Assembly (NCBI RefSeq): GCF_018139145.2
Contig: NC_059500.1
Location: 28,005,437-28,069,436, forward strand
Source of the DNA: Gymnogyps californianus
Taxonomy: Eukaryota > Chordata > Aves > Accipitriformes > Cathartidae
Length of the DNA: 64,000 bases
Direction: 5' to 3'
A model generated the notes under the pieces. That model did no database searches and was not told where the DNA came from. It was given only the letters and a program-made list of their open reading frames with translations. A program made the translations under genes and the position numbers. Positions 37,190 through 50,077 of the stretch are shown here, one piece after another (positions within the stretch are counted from its first letter, which is position 1; each line of letters starts with the position of its first letter).

Positions 37190-37620
37190 GCAGAGATTCC
37201 CCTGCAGCCTGTGGTGAAGACCATGGTGAGGCAGGCTGTCCCCCTGCAGCCCGTGGAGGTCCACAGTGGAGCAGATATCCACCTGCAGCCCGTGGAGGAC
37301 CCTACGCTGGAGCAGGTGGATGCCTGAAGGAGGCTGTGACCCTGTGGGAAGCCCGCACTGGAGCAGGGTCCTGGCAGGACCTGTGGCCCCGTGGAGAGAG
37401 GAGCCCACGCTGAAGCAGGTTTGCTGGCAGGACTTGTGACCTCATGGGGGACCCACACTGGAGCAGTCTGTTCCTGAAGGACTGCACCCCGTGGAAGGGA
37501 CCCACGCTGGAGCAGTTCATGAAGAACTGCAGCCTGTGGGAAGGACTCATCTTGGAGAAGTTCGTGGAGGACTGTCTCCCGTGGGAGGGACTCCACGCTG
37601 GAGCAGGGGAAGAGTGTGAG
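37190..37620 (+). repeat. Degenerate tandem units inside LTR family 2
   Basis: The phrases CTGCAGCC(C/T)GTGGAGG and (C/T)GCTGGAGCAG recur many times at intervals of roughly 40-65 bases. The copy at 53055 has fewer units, which explains most of the length difference between the two LTRs. Confidence 0.7.
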
Positions 37621-38108
37621 GAGTCCTCCCCCTGAGGAGGAAGGAGCGGCAGGGACAGTGTGTGATGAACTGACTGCAACCCCCATTCCCCGTCCCCCTG
37701 CGCCACTCAGGGGGAGGAGGTAGAAAATTCAGGAGTAAAGTTAAGCCCAGGAAGAAGGGAGAGGTGGGGGGAAGGTGTTTTTAAGATTTGGTTTTATTTC
37801 TCATTATTCTGATTTGACTAGTAATAGATTAAATTTTTTTTTTTTCCCCAAGTCGAGACTGTTTTGCCTGTGACTGTAATTGGTGAGCGATCTCCCTGTC
37901 CTTATCTTGACCCATGAGCATTTTGTTATATTTTCTTTCCCCTGTCCAGTTGAGGAGGGGAGTGATAGAGTGGCTTTGGTGGGCACCTGGCGTCCACCCG
38001 GGGTCAACCCACCACAAGCACTAACGCTTTTGAAGTTGGCCAAATATTGAATTTATGATGAAAAACTTCCTTGCTAATTCAATTTTTGAGAAAAAATAAT
38101 TAAATCTT

Positions 38109-38705
38109 TGTCCTGGTTTCAGCTGGGACAGAGTTAACTCTCTTCTTAGTAGCTGGTACAGTGCTGTGTTTTGGATTTAGTGTGAGAATGATGTTGATAA
38201 CACTCTGATCTTTTAGTTGTTGCTAAGTAGTGCTTATCTTAAGCCAAGGACTTGTCAGTTTCCCATGCTCTGCCAGCAAGCAGGTGTGCAAGAAGCTGGG
38301 AGGGAGCATAGCTGGGGCAGCTGACCTGAACTAGCCAAAGGGGTATTCCATACCATGGAACGTCATGCCCAGTATATAAACAGGGGGGAGTTGGCTGGGA
38401 GGGGTGGATTGCGGTTCGGGAACTAACTGGGCATTGGTCAGCAGGTGGTGAGCAATTGCATTGTGCATCACTTGTCTTTTCTTTTTTGTTGTTGTTGTTT
38501 TCTTTTTTATTGTTTTCTTTTTCATCACAATTATTATTGTTCTTAGTTAGTAGTGTATTTTTATTTTTACTTTAGTTATTAAACTGTTCTTATCTCAACC
38601 CATGAGTTTTATGTTTTTTCCTTTCCTCCTCCCCACCCCAGTGGGAGCGGGGAGCAGGAAGCAGCTGCATGGTGCTTAGTTGCTGGCTGGGGTTAAACCA
38701 CGTCA
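38109..38705 (+). mobile_element. Solo LTR, family 1, young copy
   Basis: Starts TGTCCTGGTTTCAGCTGGGA, ends GGTTAAACCACGTCA. It is near-identical to the copy at 19600 through U3, with the TATATAA box at 38373-38379. The tract after the GCATTGTGCATCACTTG phrase differs in length and in its T/ATT-rich content. The flanking pentamers (ATCTT before, GCCTT after) match only partly, so the target-site duplication is decayed or the ends have been altered. It sits only 92 bases downstream of the family-2 LTR. Confidence 0.9.
38373..38379 (+). promoter_or_regulatory. TATA box of the solo LTR at 38109
   Basis: TATATAA in the context CCCAGTATATAAACAGG, identical to the copy at 19864. Confidence 0.6.
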
Positions 38706-39777
38706 GCCTTCTTCAACGAAACTATTGAGACAGTTTTGCATCTTTCAATTTCTCCTTCTTTTCATCACAATCTTTGGAGTAACTCACCAAGTGGTTGCTA
38801 AAATGAGCTATAGACACATGGTTCAAGTTGTATATCAGTATGTTAGTCATATGACAGTAGTTTTTCTGTCACTGAAATCACACTACCCAGCCATGTATAT
38901 TATGCCGCTTAACTTTGGTTTTATCAGTTCTCTCAGAGAAAATACAGCTAGCTCTGCTTCACTACCAAAGCAGAGAGGAGTGTGTCCCAAGAACTCAAGC
39001 TACTCTTGTGTAACTGGAAAACTTCTGGTTGTGTTCTGGAAAACCCAGTGGCACAGAGAACCATGGAGGTTTAGCAATTCCAGATAAACTGTACTAGAGG
39101 TCTGCAAAAACATGGGAACATCTGTACAAAGTTATGAGTTTATGACTGCACTGACAGAGGATTAATTACCCTGGTTACTATGCAGGCTCTCACTGATGCA
39201 CAGACACAATTATCCTGACAACAAGCTGCATCTGCAGCTGTGTACAAATGGTACAAGTATTGTAACTCCCAGAGAGCTTAAAAGAGCTCTGTTCTGTTCC
39301 CCCTGAAATCAGCAGGAATTTGACCATTATCTTTCAGAGAGGCTGATCTAAGCCAGCAATAATGAGACAGTGTAAGCTGAGTTAAAAGTCTGTCCTGTCA
39401 GTCTCCTGTCAAATTTGGGCTTTAATGAAATTCAGTCTGCAGGTACTGTTAGTCTCCAGCAGCTTTATAAATCATTGGGCTGCTTGGACAGATATCTCAG
39501 TATTAGTACCAAAAGGTTGTTATGTAGGTAACAAAGTGTTGGTTTTCTTATTTACTTGTCTTTGCTTTATATTCTTTATGCCTTTTACTGCACAGAAACA
39601 CAGTGATACACATGCCCCAGTATGGGCTGGATGGATGGTTGCTACATGCTGAAGATTTTATCAATGTCTTTTCTACCTTTTCATTAAAATAACTGCTTTT
39701 TAAGCATTTATTCCACCTTGAACTAATAAATTTCTTAATTTGGTACGGGTTTTTCTGTGTGGGTTTTTTTTAATGTT
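38706..39777. other. Unique sequence between two LTRs
   Basis: No recognisable gene. The 135-codon plus frame at 38680-39087 begins inside the LTR end and has no domain signature. Confidence 0.5.
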
Positions 39778-40350
39778 TGTACTGGTTTGGGGGTAATTTT
39801 CTTCATAGTAGCTCATATGGTGCTATGCTTTGGATTTGTGACCAAAACAGTGTTGACAACACATGGATGTTTTGGCTGTTGCTGAGTAGTGCTTACACAG
39901 CATCAAAGCCTTCTCTGCTTCTCATGCTGCTCCTCCAGTGAGTGCTGGGGGTGTACAAAACCTGGGAGGGAATGCAGCTAGGAAAGCTGATGTCAGCCAA
40001 AGGGATATACCATATGGCATCGTGCTGGGCAATAAAAGCTGGGGAAAAGAAGCTGGGGGGGGGGGCATTTGGAGTTACGGCATTTGTCTTCCCAAGTAAC
40101 CATTATGTATGACGAAGCCCTGCTTTCCTGGAGATCGCTGAACACCTGCCTGCTGATGGGAAATAGTGAATGAATTCCTTATGTTGCTTTGCTTGCATAC
40201 ACAGCTTTTGCTTTCCCTATTAAACTGTCTTTATCTCAACCAATGAGTTTTTGCACTTTTACCCTTTCAATTCTCTCCCTCATCCCACTGGGTGGGAGTG
40301 AGTGAGCTGCTGCGTGGGGCTTAGCTGCCTACTGGGCCTAACCCACAACA
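39778..40350 (+). mobile_element. Solo LTR, family 3 (relative of family 1)
   Basis: Starts TGTACTGGTTTGGGGGTAAT, ends GGCCTAACCCACAACA. The flanking pentamers ATGTT and AGGTT match at 4 of 5 positions, consistent with a decayed duplication. It shares with family 1 the 5' region (GTTGATAACAC-like and TTGCTGAGTAGTGCTTA phrases) and the 3' module TATTAAACTGTCTTTATCTC plus CCCACTGGGTGGG. The middle (GCCCTGCTTTCCTGGAGATC to GAATTCCTTATGTTGCTTTG) is specific to this family and recurs in the split LTR at 52816/53953. Confidence 0.88.
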
Positions 40351-43300
40351 AGGTTTTAGATAGTTTTAGGGCTAAGCAGTGTTTAGAAGTGAACAGTGAA
40401 CGCTATTTGAGAAAGCTAATGATTATATGTACTGATTAATGAACTGAATATTTTATTTTTGAGAGCTGCATGAACAGATTTCTCACCACCCCTGTCTTTG
40501 TCCTCTATCTAGAAATCATTTGTCCACTTCTTCAGAGCTTCTTAGATTGTAAGGTCAGACAGCTCATACAGACCTACTACTTGCTTAATAACATGCAGAT
40601 CTTTCCAGCATTAACTACCGATTGAAATTCAACAGTAGCAGCTGAAAAAGCACATGATTTTTTTAGAAAAGCAACCAACCTTGATTAAACATTTTCCAGT
40701 AAGGAGAAATCAATCATAATCCTTGTTAAGATATTCTTATGATTAATTACAGGTAAAGATGATACCTTACCCTCCTACTGTATATCCTTCCAGAAAATCT
40801 TGGATATCGTTAAATCTTTACCTGTTAGCTACATGGTCCTTCCGTTAGCAGGTATCGCCAGGATTTCTGACAAGACCCTGATGCTGTGCTGTCCGTTCAA
40901 ATCTGATACTAACAACACACTGCTCTTGGACTAGAGGAAGAGGATGTAATTGAGCTGAAATTCTTGAAGGTAAGTTTTTACAGGCTTCTGGACATGCGCT
41001 GAGGTGGTGAGTCTACTGACATAAGTAGACTGTTGGATACTCTTATCCTGTGCAAGGACACATTATATTAAAGAAAAGTGTGTCCCTTCACATGGCCTAT
41101 TCCAACTGAACAGTATTCAACCCGAGTCCTTCAAACCAAATTTGCTCATAGCACTGAAGTTTTGGTGACATCAGAAATGTTTGTAGATGCAAAATAACAT
41201 CCACTTTTCTAATCTGATTTTTTCTGTTCTTTATTCAAAGCCATAATAAGCCCTTCGGGCTGCAGCATTTCACTGGGGCTCAGGTTCAGTAGCTGGTTTT
41301 AGCAATGGATTTTCACTTTCTTTACTCTTCAACATCCCATTTCTGTGGCATATAATCTTCCATTTTTTTAACTTGACTATAGAGTGCCTGAGAGCATGCT
41401 CAGATTCTACAGATTTTTGAAGTGGAAGTACACACAAGAAACATTACATTGTGAAATAAATCTACATAGAAAGGATTGGAATTTTTTTTTTTTTAATGCT
41501 ACCAACATCTCAACTTACGTTGTTGATTAATTTTCTCATCAGATCTATGCAAAATGTTGGCTTATTCACCACATTATCACCATGCAGACATCCTGAACCA
41601 AGCCTCTCCCAAGAATTCCAATGAACATTGAAAGATCCATTCATCAGCATTGTTGCCAGAAAAGTGTCAACTGTTCCAGTCACTATCAAGACTTTTGAAG
41701 AAGATTAGTGGAACTTCTGGAACACAGGAGCGATTGTCTGCCAACTCAAGAAGTTGATTTGTTCTAGCAATCTTAAGTGATTTATCCCATTCCATCCTGT
41801 ATGAGACAGTTTGTGTTCTCGAATTGCCTCTCTGCCTTGACAATAAAGATTGTTTAGGTGACTACATTAGATAAATAGCTCCTAGCTAGGCAAAATTAAG
41901 TGATGTGAATCTCACCCATTGAATAATTGTGGTTGGATACATTCTGGGGTCTCATTAAAAAAAAAAACAGTCTTGAGCGGTACATAGATAATGTATCTAC
42001 ATCTAATAGGGTTACTTAGAGTGTATTAACAGGTTGAGTTACTGATTTGATGCAGACAAAACCTATAAAGAAATTTTCTTAAAATGGTAATACAGTAACT
42101 CTCAAAATGCCGGTCAGAAGAGAAGAAAACCATACAACTGAAGAAACACATTACTATACGTAGATGGCATCACAGAAGTTGTTCTAACTTGGGCTCTTAT
42201 TATATGTACCTTTCTCCCAGTCTGTGCTCCAGGCTGAGGACTCCACTTTAGTTGTGAAATACCATTGTAACAGCTTGGAATTCCTGCTGGAGTTAAAGGA
42301 ATACAGCCATCAGTATTTCCATTCTGACTGTTATTCATGGTAGTATATAGCCCAAACAATCTTGCAGTAATTATGTATATGAGACACCGGTCTTCAATAG
42401 ACATTTTAAAATTACATTATGGCAACGTTCAGACCAACACTGATAAAACAGATTGTATTTGGGAAATAGGAATATAGCATGTAGAATATAGGACATGAAA
42501 ACAGTGTCAAAGTACAAATTTTCTTCTTACTTGTCACTAAATCTGACAAGTGGTAAAAGAAAAATCTAGAGATCTTTCTTCTTTTTCTTGAAGGTAAGAA
42601 GCCTACAAGAAAAGCAAATCCTTTTCCCATCCACAAAGCCTAAGTTTTCCTTCACCTTCATCACTGTCTTTCCACTTTTTCCCCTTTATTCTTGGCGTCA
42701 TGCCCCAAGATTAATGACCTCCAGATGTCACCACTTACCCCTCTGTTTCTCAAGCTCTGTGAATGTGCTAATAAAGCTAAGTTAAGACATTTGTATAGAG
42801 TGGGTGATTTTGGAGCAAGTATCCAGAGGCCATCCAGATCTATGAAAAAGCAGAGTATCTCTTCAGTCACAATTATTGTTGTTACTTTCATGGTATGCCA
42901 AATACCAAGAGAACAACAGAGCCAGTTATATCATATTAAAGATCAGCTGGGCTAGGATAAGCATATATTTCTGCTTCAACAAGAAGACCTCGTATCTCTG
43001 AGTTTAGTCAATGATGTGTTTTTCTTAAGGGAACAACAAGTGAAAATGGCTTAAAAATTCAAAAAAGTGATTCATTTAATATCTTTAACAGACTAGAGCA
43101 TAGAATATGGTAAGACTACTGTGAAATACTGTTTGTTTTTATTAAATTATATTTTATACTTCAAATGGCTCAAATACATTAATAAGTCTTGGTGATCAAA
43201 TTGTTTTATGGTGGCAGTTAACTAATAAAAGACAAACTTCAAATGTGGATTTATATAGCTAAGGAAATCAAGAAGAAGAAGAAGAATATGAGTGAAGAAA

Positions 43301-46300
43301 ACATTGCAGAAATTTATTTCATTACTACAGGGGTGGGAAGATACAGATCAGTGTTACCACTATGCTATCCGTCACCGTGGGAGAAACTTAAAATTCAGTC
43401 AACAAGCCAAACTCTTTGAAAGTCAATTGTATCAGCATTCATTTGGGGAAGATAATAAAATGTGAGTTACTCAACTGTTGCAGCTTGTTGACACTGAAAG
43501 AACTGCAAGACTGCCATGCAATATGCTTAAGAAAACATAAAATTCATTTTGTCAGAAATTATGAGACTTTGGTTTTATTTCTCAAAATGAAGCCAAATGA
43601 AGGTTGAAATGTTATGGTTTTTTTCAGTGAATGGAATGTGGAAACAGAATATATTTGACTGTAGTGAAATATATTCTTATTAAACAGTAACATTTTATAA
43701 CTGCAATGTCATTGTCTAAATAAACCAGAAATACTGAGCATTGACTCAATTCAGCAATGATACACACCTTCCTGTAGTGGCATAAAGTTTCCTGAGGCCA
43801 CTGAGAGAGGTATCGACTTCTTTCTTTGCAGTAACTTCTTGGCCAGAGTAGGTCCTTTTTGAAATCATCTGAACTATGCGCCTTGGTCATTAGGAGGAAA
43901 GACCCCCATTTAATCACAGAAAATATAATTCAGACAGGTGACACAGTTTGTAGTAGAAAAAGAGAATATTGGGTATTTCCAACTGCTTTTGAGCTACATA
44001 CGCAAACATGAGTTTTGCTGAATTAACTTGATGTGTTCTCAAGCTATTCAACAAACCAAAGTTTTTCAGGTCAGACTTCAGGCGAGGTTGCATCCTCACA
44101 CTTTGTTAAGATGCATGCCAGCAATCCAGTCACTGTGTAATAGAGTACACCATTATAATCACAGTTCTTCCAGATAGAAATAGACAAAGGTGACTTAAAA
44201 CTGAGGGGAGGGGCTATTTGTCAAAAGATTTTAAAATGTAAAGTTGTTTCCATTGTGCTGGGTTTGAAATATATTCATATTGCACGGTACTTTTACATAA
44301 GTTTTAACTTTTGTAGAAAATTTTGTTAACTGAAAACTATAAAATATTAGGAATATTTGGCTGATTTGTTTTTAATCAGTTTAAGTTAAAAATGTGCGGG
44401 GAAGATTAAAAAAACAAATACATTTTTATCAAGTAATTTTGAGAAACCTTTTTGTTTTGTTTGAGAAACAGGTCAATTTACACTGAAAAAACAATATCAC
44501 AGTTTGGGGGGAAAAAACTCTAGAAAAAGGCTGTTTAATTCTATAATCTAATGTCCTTCTGTTTCACTAGTATATCCCCCTAAGATTTGCCCAAACATAC
44601 TAAACCCATAGCTCAAGAAGGAAGTTTCCAATATTTCTTTTATAAGACAGGAAATGTAATATTTTTCAGCATCAGAAAGATTTCCTGATGTTCTCCACAT
44701 TTCCTTTTGCTAACTAATCCAAACAATTCTTACTTTTATTGATGTATACACTGTTACAGACTTCTAAAGTGTCAGCACATCCTCTTTTGTATTTTTAATG
44801 AATAATTGCAGATTTTTATCATTCTTCTCAGTCCATGAATATTTTTGTTACTGATTTTATTTTCATAGCATTGAAAACTTTTTTGTATTGTTTGCAGATG
44901 GAACACAGTCTTACTTATGTGGTCTCACTGGTTTTTAAGGAGAGGAAATACTGCCTACTTGATTCATGATATGAGAAGACATCTGTTTAAGTTGGGCCAA
45001 ATTCACACTATGACGAATATGAGTAAGAAAAACAACATTGTATTTCATATGTTTCTCTTCCATTAAATATCTATTTCAGATGACTTCTTGTCACCTGCAT
45101 TTTCTACCTATTTTAAATCTCTCTTGAAAACATTTTGTTATATATTTTTAATCGTTCTAGGAATTCTTTTATTTCTTGTGTATTATTATGAGCGTTTACA
45201 ACTCTCTTGAAGTTGCTTCTGTACTATCAATATACTTGGAGGACAGTGTACTGCAACTTCTGGGAACTGCAAGTCAATTCCATTGTTCATTAAAATACAT
45301 TATCATACTTGTCTGAACTAGTGTATTATTAACAAACACATAGTGCACTGCTCTTAAAAATAGCGTTACCGTCTAGTCTCTTTCAAAGCTCCTGTAGAAG
45401 CAGAAGACTGGATCTTCTATTTACCCATTGATTATTTAGTTGTAGGCTTCATTTGTTGACAGCTAGTGTTCAGACTTGCCTCTTTTTTTTTTTTTTTTAA
45501 CAACTTCTGCACAGCTTTGGATCTCCAGCTGCAAACAGCTTAAAGGATTCAAATGACAAGTTGCTTCAAGCTTGTTAAGACTTCCTGATATGCTTGGGTG
45601 AAAGTTTGAACAGACCTGCTGATTTGCTTTTATTTAGCTTCTCTGAAGTGTTCCTTTAGCCTTTTTTTTTTTTTAATCAACTGCTTATTGGCCATTGCTT
45701 CATTACTTCTAAACTGTTGGTGGGCAAAAGCCTCAAAGATAGTAAGAATTTAGTAATGGACTTCAACAGGACTGGGATTTTAGTTTATACCTCGGCTTAG
45801 TCTTGAAGATGGATTTGAATAAAATAAGCGGCATAGTTTCAATATTTTATTATTTATTACATTTCACACTTCCTTTATTAGTATACACCTACTTTCTTTC
45901 CTGTTTTTCTTATTCTTTACATGTAAAGAGGCTTTGTAAGGATCATTCTTATTTCCTAAACACCTTGGAATGAATTAACTAAGTGTGCTTCCTGCTGTCC
46001 TTAAATTTTCCTTGCCAACATTGTGCTTCTTGTACAGATAATTCCTCTATTTTCAATATGGATTGCTTTGTTTTTTCACTGTTGCAAATACAAGATGACC
46101 ATCTTAAAATATTATACTTCCCTCCTCCTCAAAGCAAGCAGAATTCTTCCAAGAGGTGATTTTTCCTTACGTGCTTGAGAAGATTCTTTAGTTTTAGTTC
46201 AGTAGTAGGTGCCCCCTCTGACATTTTCACAAGAATTGTTCTCTGTAATTTCAGGAAGCCTCCAAACCCTAATCTCAGACTGAGCTTTCATTGTGCCATG

Positions 46301-46326
46301 TACTGTACAAACATGAAACAAAAAAA
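40351..46326. other. Unique AT-rich sequence, no gene recognised
   Basis: Six kilobases without a recognisable exon or transposon. Only low-complexity runs stand out: T13 at 41482-41494, (AAG)n near 43268-43285, T16 at 45483-45498, and a T run near 45663-45674. Confidence 0.5.
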
Positions 46327-47293
46327 TTCTTTTCTCCAGAATAAACAAACCCAGAGTCCTTAACTGCTTCTCATAGGACATGCCTTCCAGCCCTTCCACC
46401 AGCTAGGCTGCCTTCCTCTGGATGCATTTAAGTACCTTAACATTGTTTTTAAATTGTAGGGCCCAGAACTGCACACAACACTCAAGGTGAGGCCGCACCA
46501 ACGCTGAATACAGCGGGATAATAACCTCTTTTGACCGGCTGGTTATGCTGTGTTTAATGCACCCCAGGATGCGGTTGGCCCTCTTGGCTGCCAGGGCACA
46601 CTGCTGACTCATATTGAGCCTGCTGTCAACCAGCACCCCCAGATCCCTTTCTGCAGGGCTGCTCTCCAGCCACTCTTCTCCCCATTTATACTTGTGTCCG
46701 GTGTTACTCCATCCCAGGGAGAGTAACAGGCATCATCAGGCATTTGTTCTTGCGAAATTTCATGCCATTGATGATTGCCAAACACTCCAAAAGATCTAGA
46801 TCCCTCTGCAAGGCCTCTTGTCCCTTGAGAGAATCAACAGCACCCCCCAGGTTCGTACCATTAGCAAACTTGCTAATGGTGCATCCAACTCCTGCCTCCA
46901 GATCATTGATAAAAATATTGAACAGAACTGGCCATAGAACTGAGCTGTGAAGAACATGCTGGTGACCGGCCATCAGCCAGATGTAGCCCCATTCACTACA
47001 GCCCTTTGAGCCCTGCCGTTCAGCCAGTTCATCACCCAGCGCACTGTGTACCTGCTCATCTCACAGTTGGACAAGTTGTCCAGAAGGATGCTGTGAGGGA
47101 TAGCAGCAAAAGCCTTACTAAAATCCAGAAAAGCTGCATCCATCCTTTCCTCCAGTAGGTGAATGACTGTATTGTAGAAAGTTATCAAATTAGTTAGACA
47201 GGGCTTTCCCTTTGTGAACCCATGTTAACTGCGCCTGATGATTGCATTGGCTTTTAAATGCCTTTCAATAGCACCCAGTATGATCTCCAGATA
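46327..47293 (-). mobile_element. Old CR1 LINE fragment lacking its 3' end
   Basis: The minus-strand translation in several frames reads as diverged CR1 [103 protein letters not shown] and [13 protein letters not shown], then LRTLGLFILEKR at the left end. Similarity stops near 46327, inside the coding region. The 3' UTR and tail are missing, which is unusual because CR1 copies are normally cut at the 5' end. FADDT has become FANGT, and stops and frameshifts are frequent, so it is long dead. Confidence 0.85.
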
Positions 47294-49943
47294 TGACAAA
47301 GCATCAGTCTGTTTCCTGGTGACACTGATGATTCACACAGGATTACATTAAAGGTTGTGTTGATGACAGAGTAAAAGTTATAGAACAGAGATACTGGGAT
47401 AAATAGTGAAGGGATGCAAGTATGAGGACCAGGAGATGGCATTTCAGATTCTAGAAAAATCACATTTCTGCATCACAGAAAACAGATGAAAAGAAATTCA
47501 TATTTCTATGTTGTAACTGTCCTCTGCGTGCAACTTTCCCCAACTCTGCAAAAACACCATCTGATGATGCCCCTGCAAATTAGAGAAAAGTTTTACGTTC
47601 AAAGTAATTACTTACAAACACATTTAAAGAATTTAAAGTCTGCAGAGTTCAGATGTCACAATGTAGGAAACATCAAAATAAAGTTTGCATGTGCAATTTT
47701 TTGGGGCCCCAATTGTGTATGAATTATTAGACCAGTTCTAGTTACATAACCACACACTTGGTTTTCACCTCACAATCAACAGCAGTTTAGTATTTTGTTT
47801 CATCCTCACTACTGAACAGGTGGTGGACAACTAATCTGTGGCCTGCTTTCATGTGTTTTCAGCGAAGACAGAATTACTAATGTCCTTCTAAACATTCCAT
47901 TGACTCATCAGCATAAGTCCTCCAACAATGTTTCATGTACCTTGAAGATACTTTCTCTCTCTGAAATGGGAATAATAGTATCTCTCATCTCAGCATAAGC
48001 CAATGCTTTCCAGCAAATAGAGGTATTTTAGTCCTGCCTCCATAGTTACAGAACCTGTCCAGGGGGTTCCAACTGACAGTCTAAGAACAGGACTGAAAGT
48101 GCTGGTAAATCCGTAGGTCTTTCAGTAGTATTTATATAACTTTCCAAGACAGCAGGAAAGCTGTGGTTAACTGCTTGGAAGCTTCAGTTCACATTTCAAA
48201 TCAACATTTTCTTATCTTCCATGAGAATGCTCTATTCACAGCATACAGGTCATTTTAAGTTGATCTTTTCTCCAACACTAATGCTAAAAATCGTGCAGCT
48301 CTGTAGAAATTCATTCATTAGTTCAAACTGGGGGTTAAGATGTTCATTCAGTTCTGGTACTTAATAATTACGTTGCTTCCAGAAACGCAACACAAGTCAC
48401 GTGAAAAATGGCATTCAACGAAAAGACTCGCAACAGCATGAGTTCAGATGAATTTTCAGAGGGCTATCAAAAAGCATGTTCATGAGTTTAATGTCTTCTT
48501 CCCTTCTTCAAACTTGAAGCACCTGCTCCAAAATACTGCCTGCCATCCTCAAGCTGTTCAAATAAATAATATAAAATAAAATCATAATGGCAAGAAGGGA
48601 CAAAACATCACTGTCCTAGACCTTGTTCTGTAAAATTCCTACATTTGGAATTCCAGCTGGAATTAGGTTTCTCCTGAAACGTCAACTTGACCCTAAGTAG
48701 GGAGCTACTACATGAAATTTCACCTCATTGTGAAAGTTTGGTACAGGATAAAAAAATGAAAACCAAATCTTGTTATGGGAGGTGCTACTATTCTTTCCTG
48801 TCACTTGGCACAGTGTGGTAGGAGTGAAGTAGTACTCAGAGCACTGAAAGCGGCAAAACTACTTGCAGGGCACCTACTGTGAGAATTGTACCTCATATAT
48901 GAGAAACAGTATTGGAAAAACAACAACTGAATTTATTTTCCACTTTATCACAGGAGACAAGTATTTGAAAGCACTGTGATGACTTATAACACCTCCACTT
49001 TCACTAAAAGACAAGAGTGCAGCTTGTTCAATTTTCTGCTGTCAGAATTATTAGTACTGACAAAGACAGTTACCCAAACAGCTAGCATTATAGCAAACAG
49101 GATGGAGAAACCTATTATAATGAGTTGGGTTACGCCTCTTTGACACAGACATTTGGTCACTGACCTTGATTTAAATCAAGTCTAAAAGACATTTAGTTGA
49201 AGCAGGAGTACAATCCTCAAGTACAACAACAGGAAGAAAAGAAAGAATAATCAGTAGAGATAGGAAAGAAGGCAGGAAGGCAGCACAACAAACACTGATC
49301 ACGTTGTCCTATGAAGAATGAAAAAGACAGAAAGTCTTCAGCAGAAGTGCTAGGTGAAGAACATTGAAGAAGCAAAATACAAACCCCTGTTTTTTGGTTC
49401 TTCCTGGACCCTCTGAAAGAAGACTTAGTGTAGCCATTGTAAATAAACAAGGTTATATACATGTTACCTGCTCCATCTTCTCCAAATGGAGGCAACAGCA
49501 GGGTTCTGAACTTTGGCTAACTATTTAGGTCAAAAAAGGGTAACATATATAATGCTTCTGATCCACATATAAAGAATTTTGGAGATCACTGCCCAGTCTG
49601 TTTACCTCAGAAAACATGCAACTCAATTTGCTTCCAGTAATAATAGTATGACTGCTTCTGTGTAAAGCTTTATCCAGTTAACACTATTGAATCGTTTGCT
49701 ATTTAAATATACCTTTAAGTTTCCATCTTTGGGACTGCCAAATAACGTCTTTCTGCAGGAAGAAGAACAAGTTAAGGAAAGAAACTGAGACCTTTTAATG
49801 CATGTGGATCTTTCCACTGAAACTTGTGGAAAAGTCCTGCAGACTCTGTTTTGCCTAAGGGTTGCGTCACCTGGCAGTATTGTTAAAATTAAAATCAAAA
49901 TATTGCTAAGAAATCCTAGCAAATTGTTTAGTTGAGTCCAAAG
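47294..49943. other. Unique sequence, no gene recognised
   Basis: I see no exon or transposon that I can name in this interval. Confidence 0.45.
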
Positions 49944-50077
49944 TCCTTCAATATTTTTTTAAAAGAGTTCAGGCAAAGAAAACAGTTAAATGCTGTAATA
50001 ACCTTCTAAATCCTTCAGTATTTTTTTAAAAGAGTTCAGGCAAAGAAAACAGTTAAATGCTGTAATAACCTTGTAAA
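49944..50077 (+). repeat. 67-bp perfect-length tandem duplication (two units)
   Basis: Unit 1 is 49944-50010 and unit 2 is 50011-50077. Each begins TCCTTCA and ends CTTnTAAA. I see two differences (CAATA/CAGTA and CTTCTAAA/CTTGTAAA). Confidence 0.95.

Larger units (their letters stand above)
36873..38016 (+). mobile_element. Solo LTR, family 2 (about 1.14 kb, with internal tandem units)
   Basis: Starts TGTATTGGGTTTGCATGGCA, ends GGGTCAACCCACCACA, and is flanked by a perfect 5-bp duplication AGCAC (36868-36872 and 38017-38021). The middle (about 37190-37620) is made of degenerate GC-rich units containing phrases such as GTGGAGGACC and CACGCTGGAGCAG. A TATTTAA box precedes this. A related, shorter copy lies at 53055. 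There is no internal retroviral coding sequence. Long open frames on both strands across the tandem units (for example 36940-37686 minus) are by-products of the repeat. Confidence 0.92.

Noticed and set aside
36940..37686. 248-codon minus-strand open frame (and overlapping frames on both strands)
   Set aside because: It lies wholly inside a solo LTR and its protein is a by-product of GC-rich tandem units. There is no domain, and comparable frames appear in the related LTR at 53055.
46857..46880. Perfect 11-bp-arm hairpin ACCATTAGCAA/TTGCTAATGGT
   Set aside because: It falls in the decayed CR1 motif region (ISKFANGT) and arises from ordinary CR1 sequence plus point mutations.
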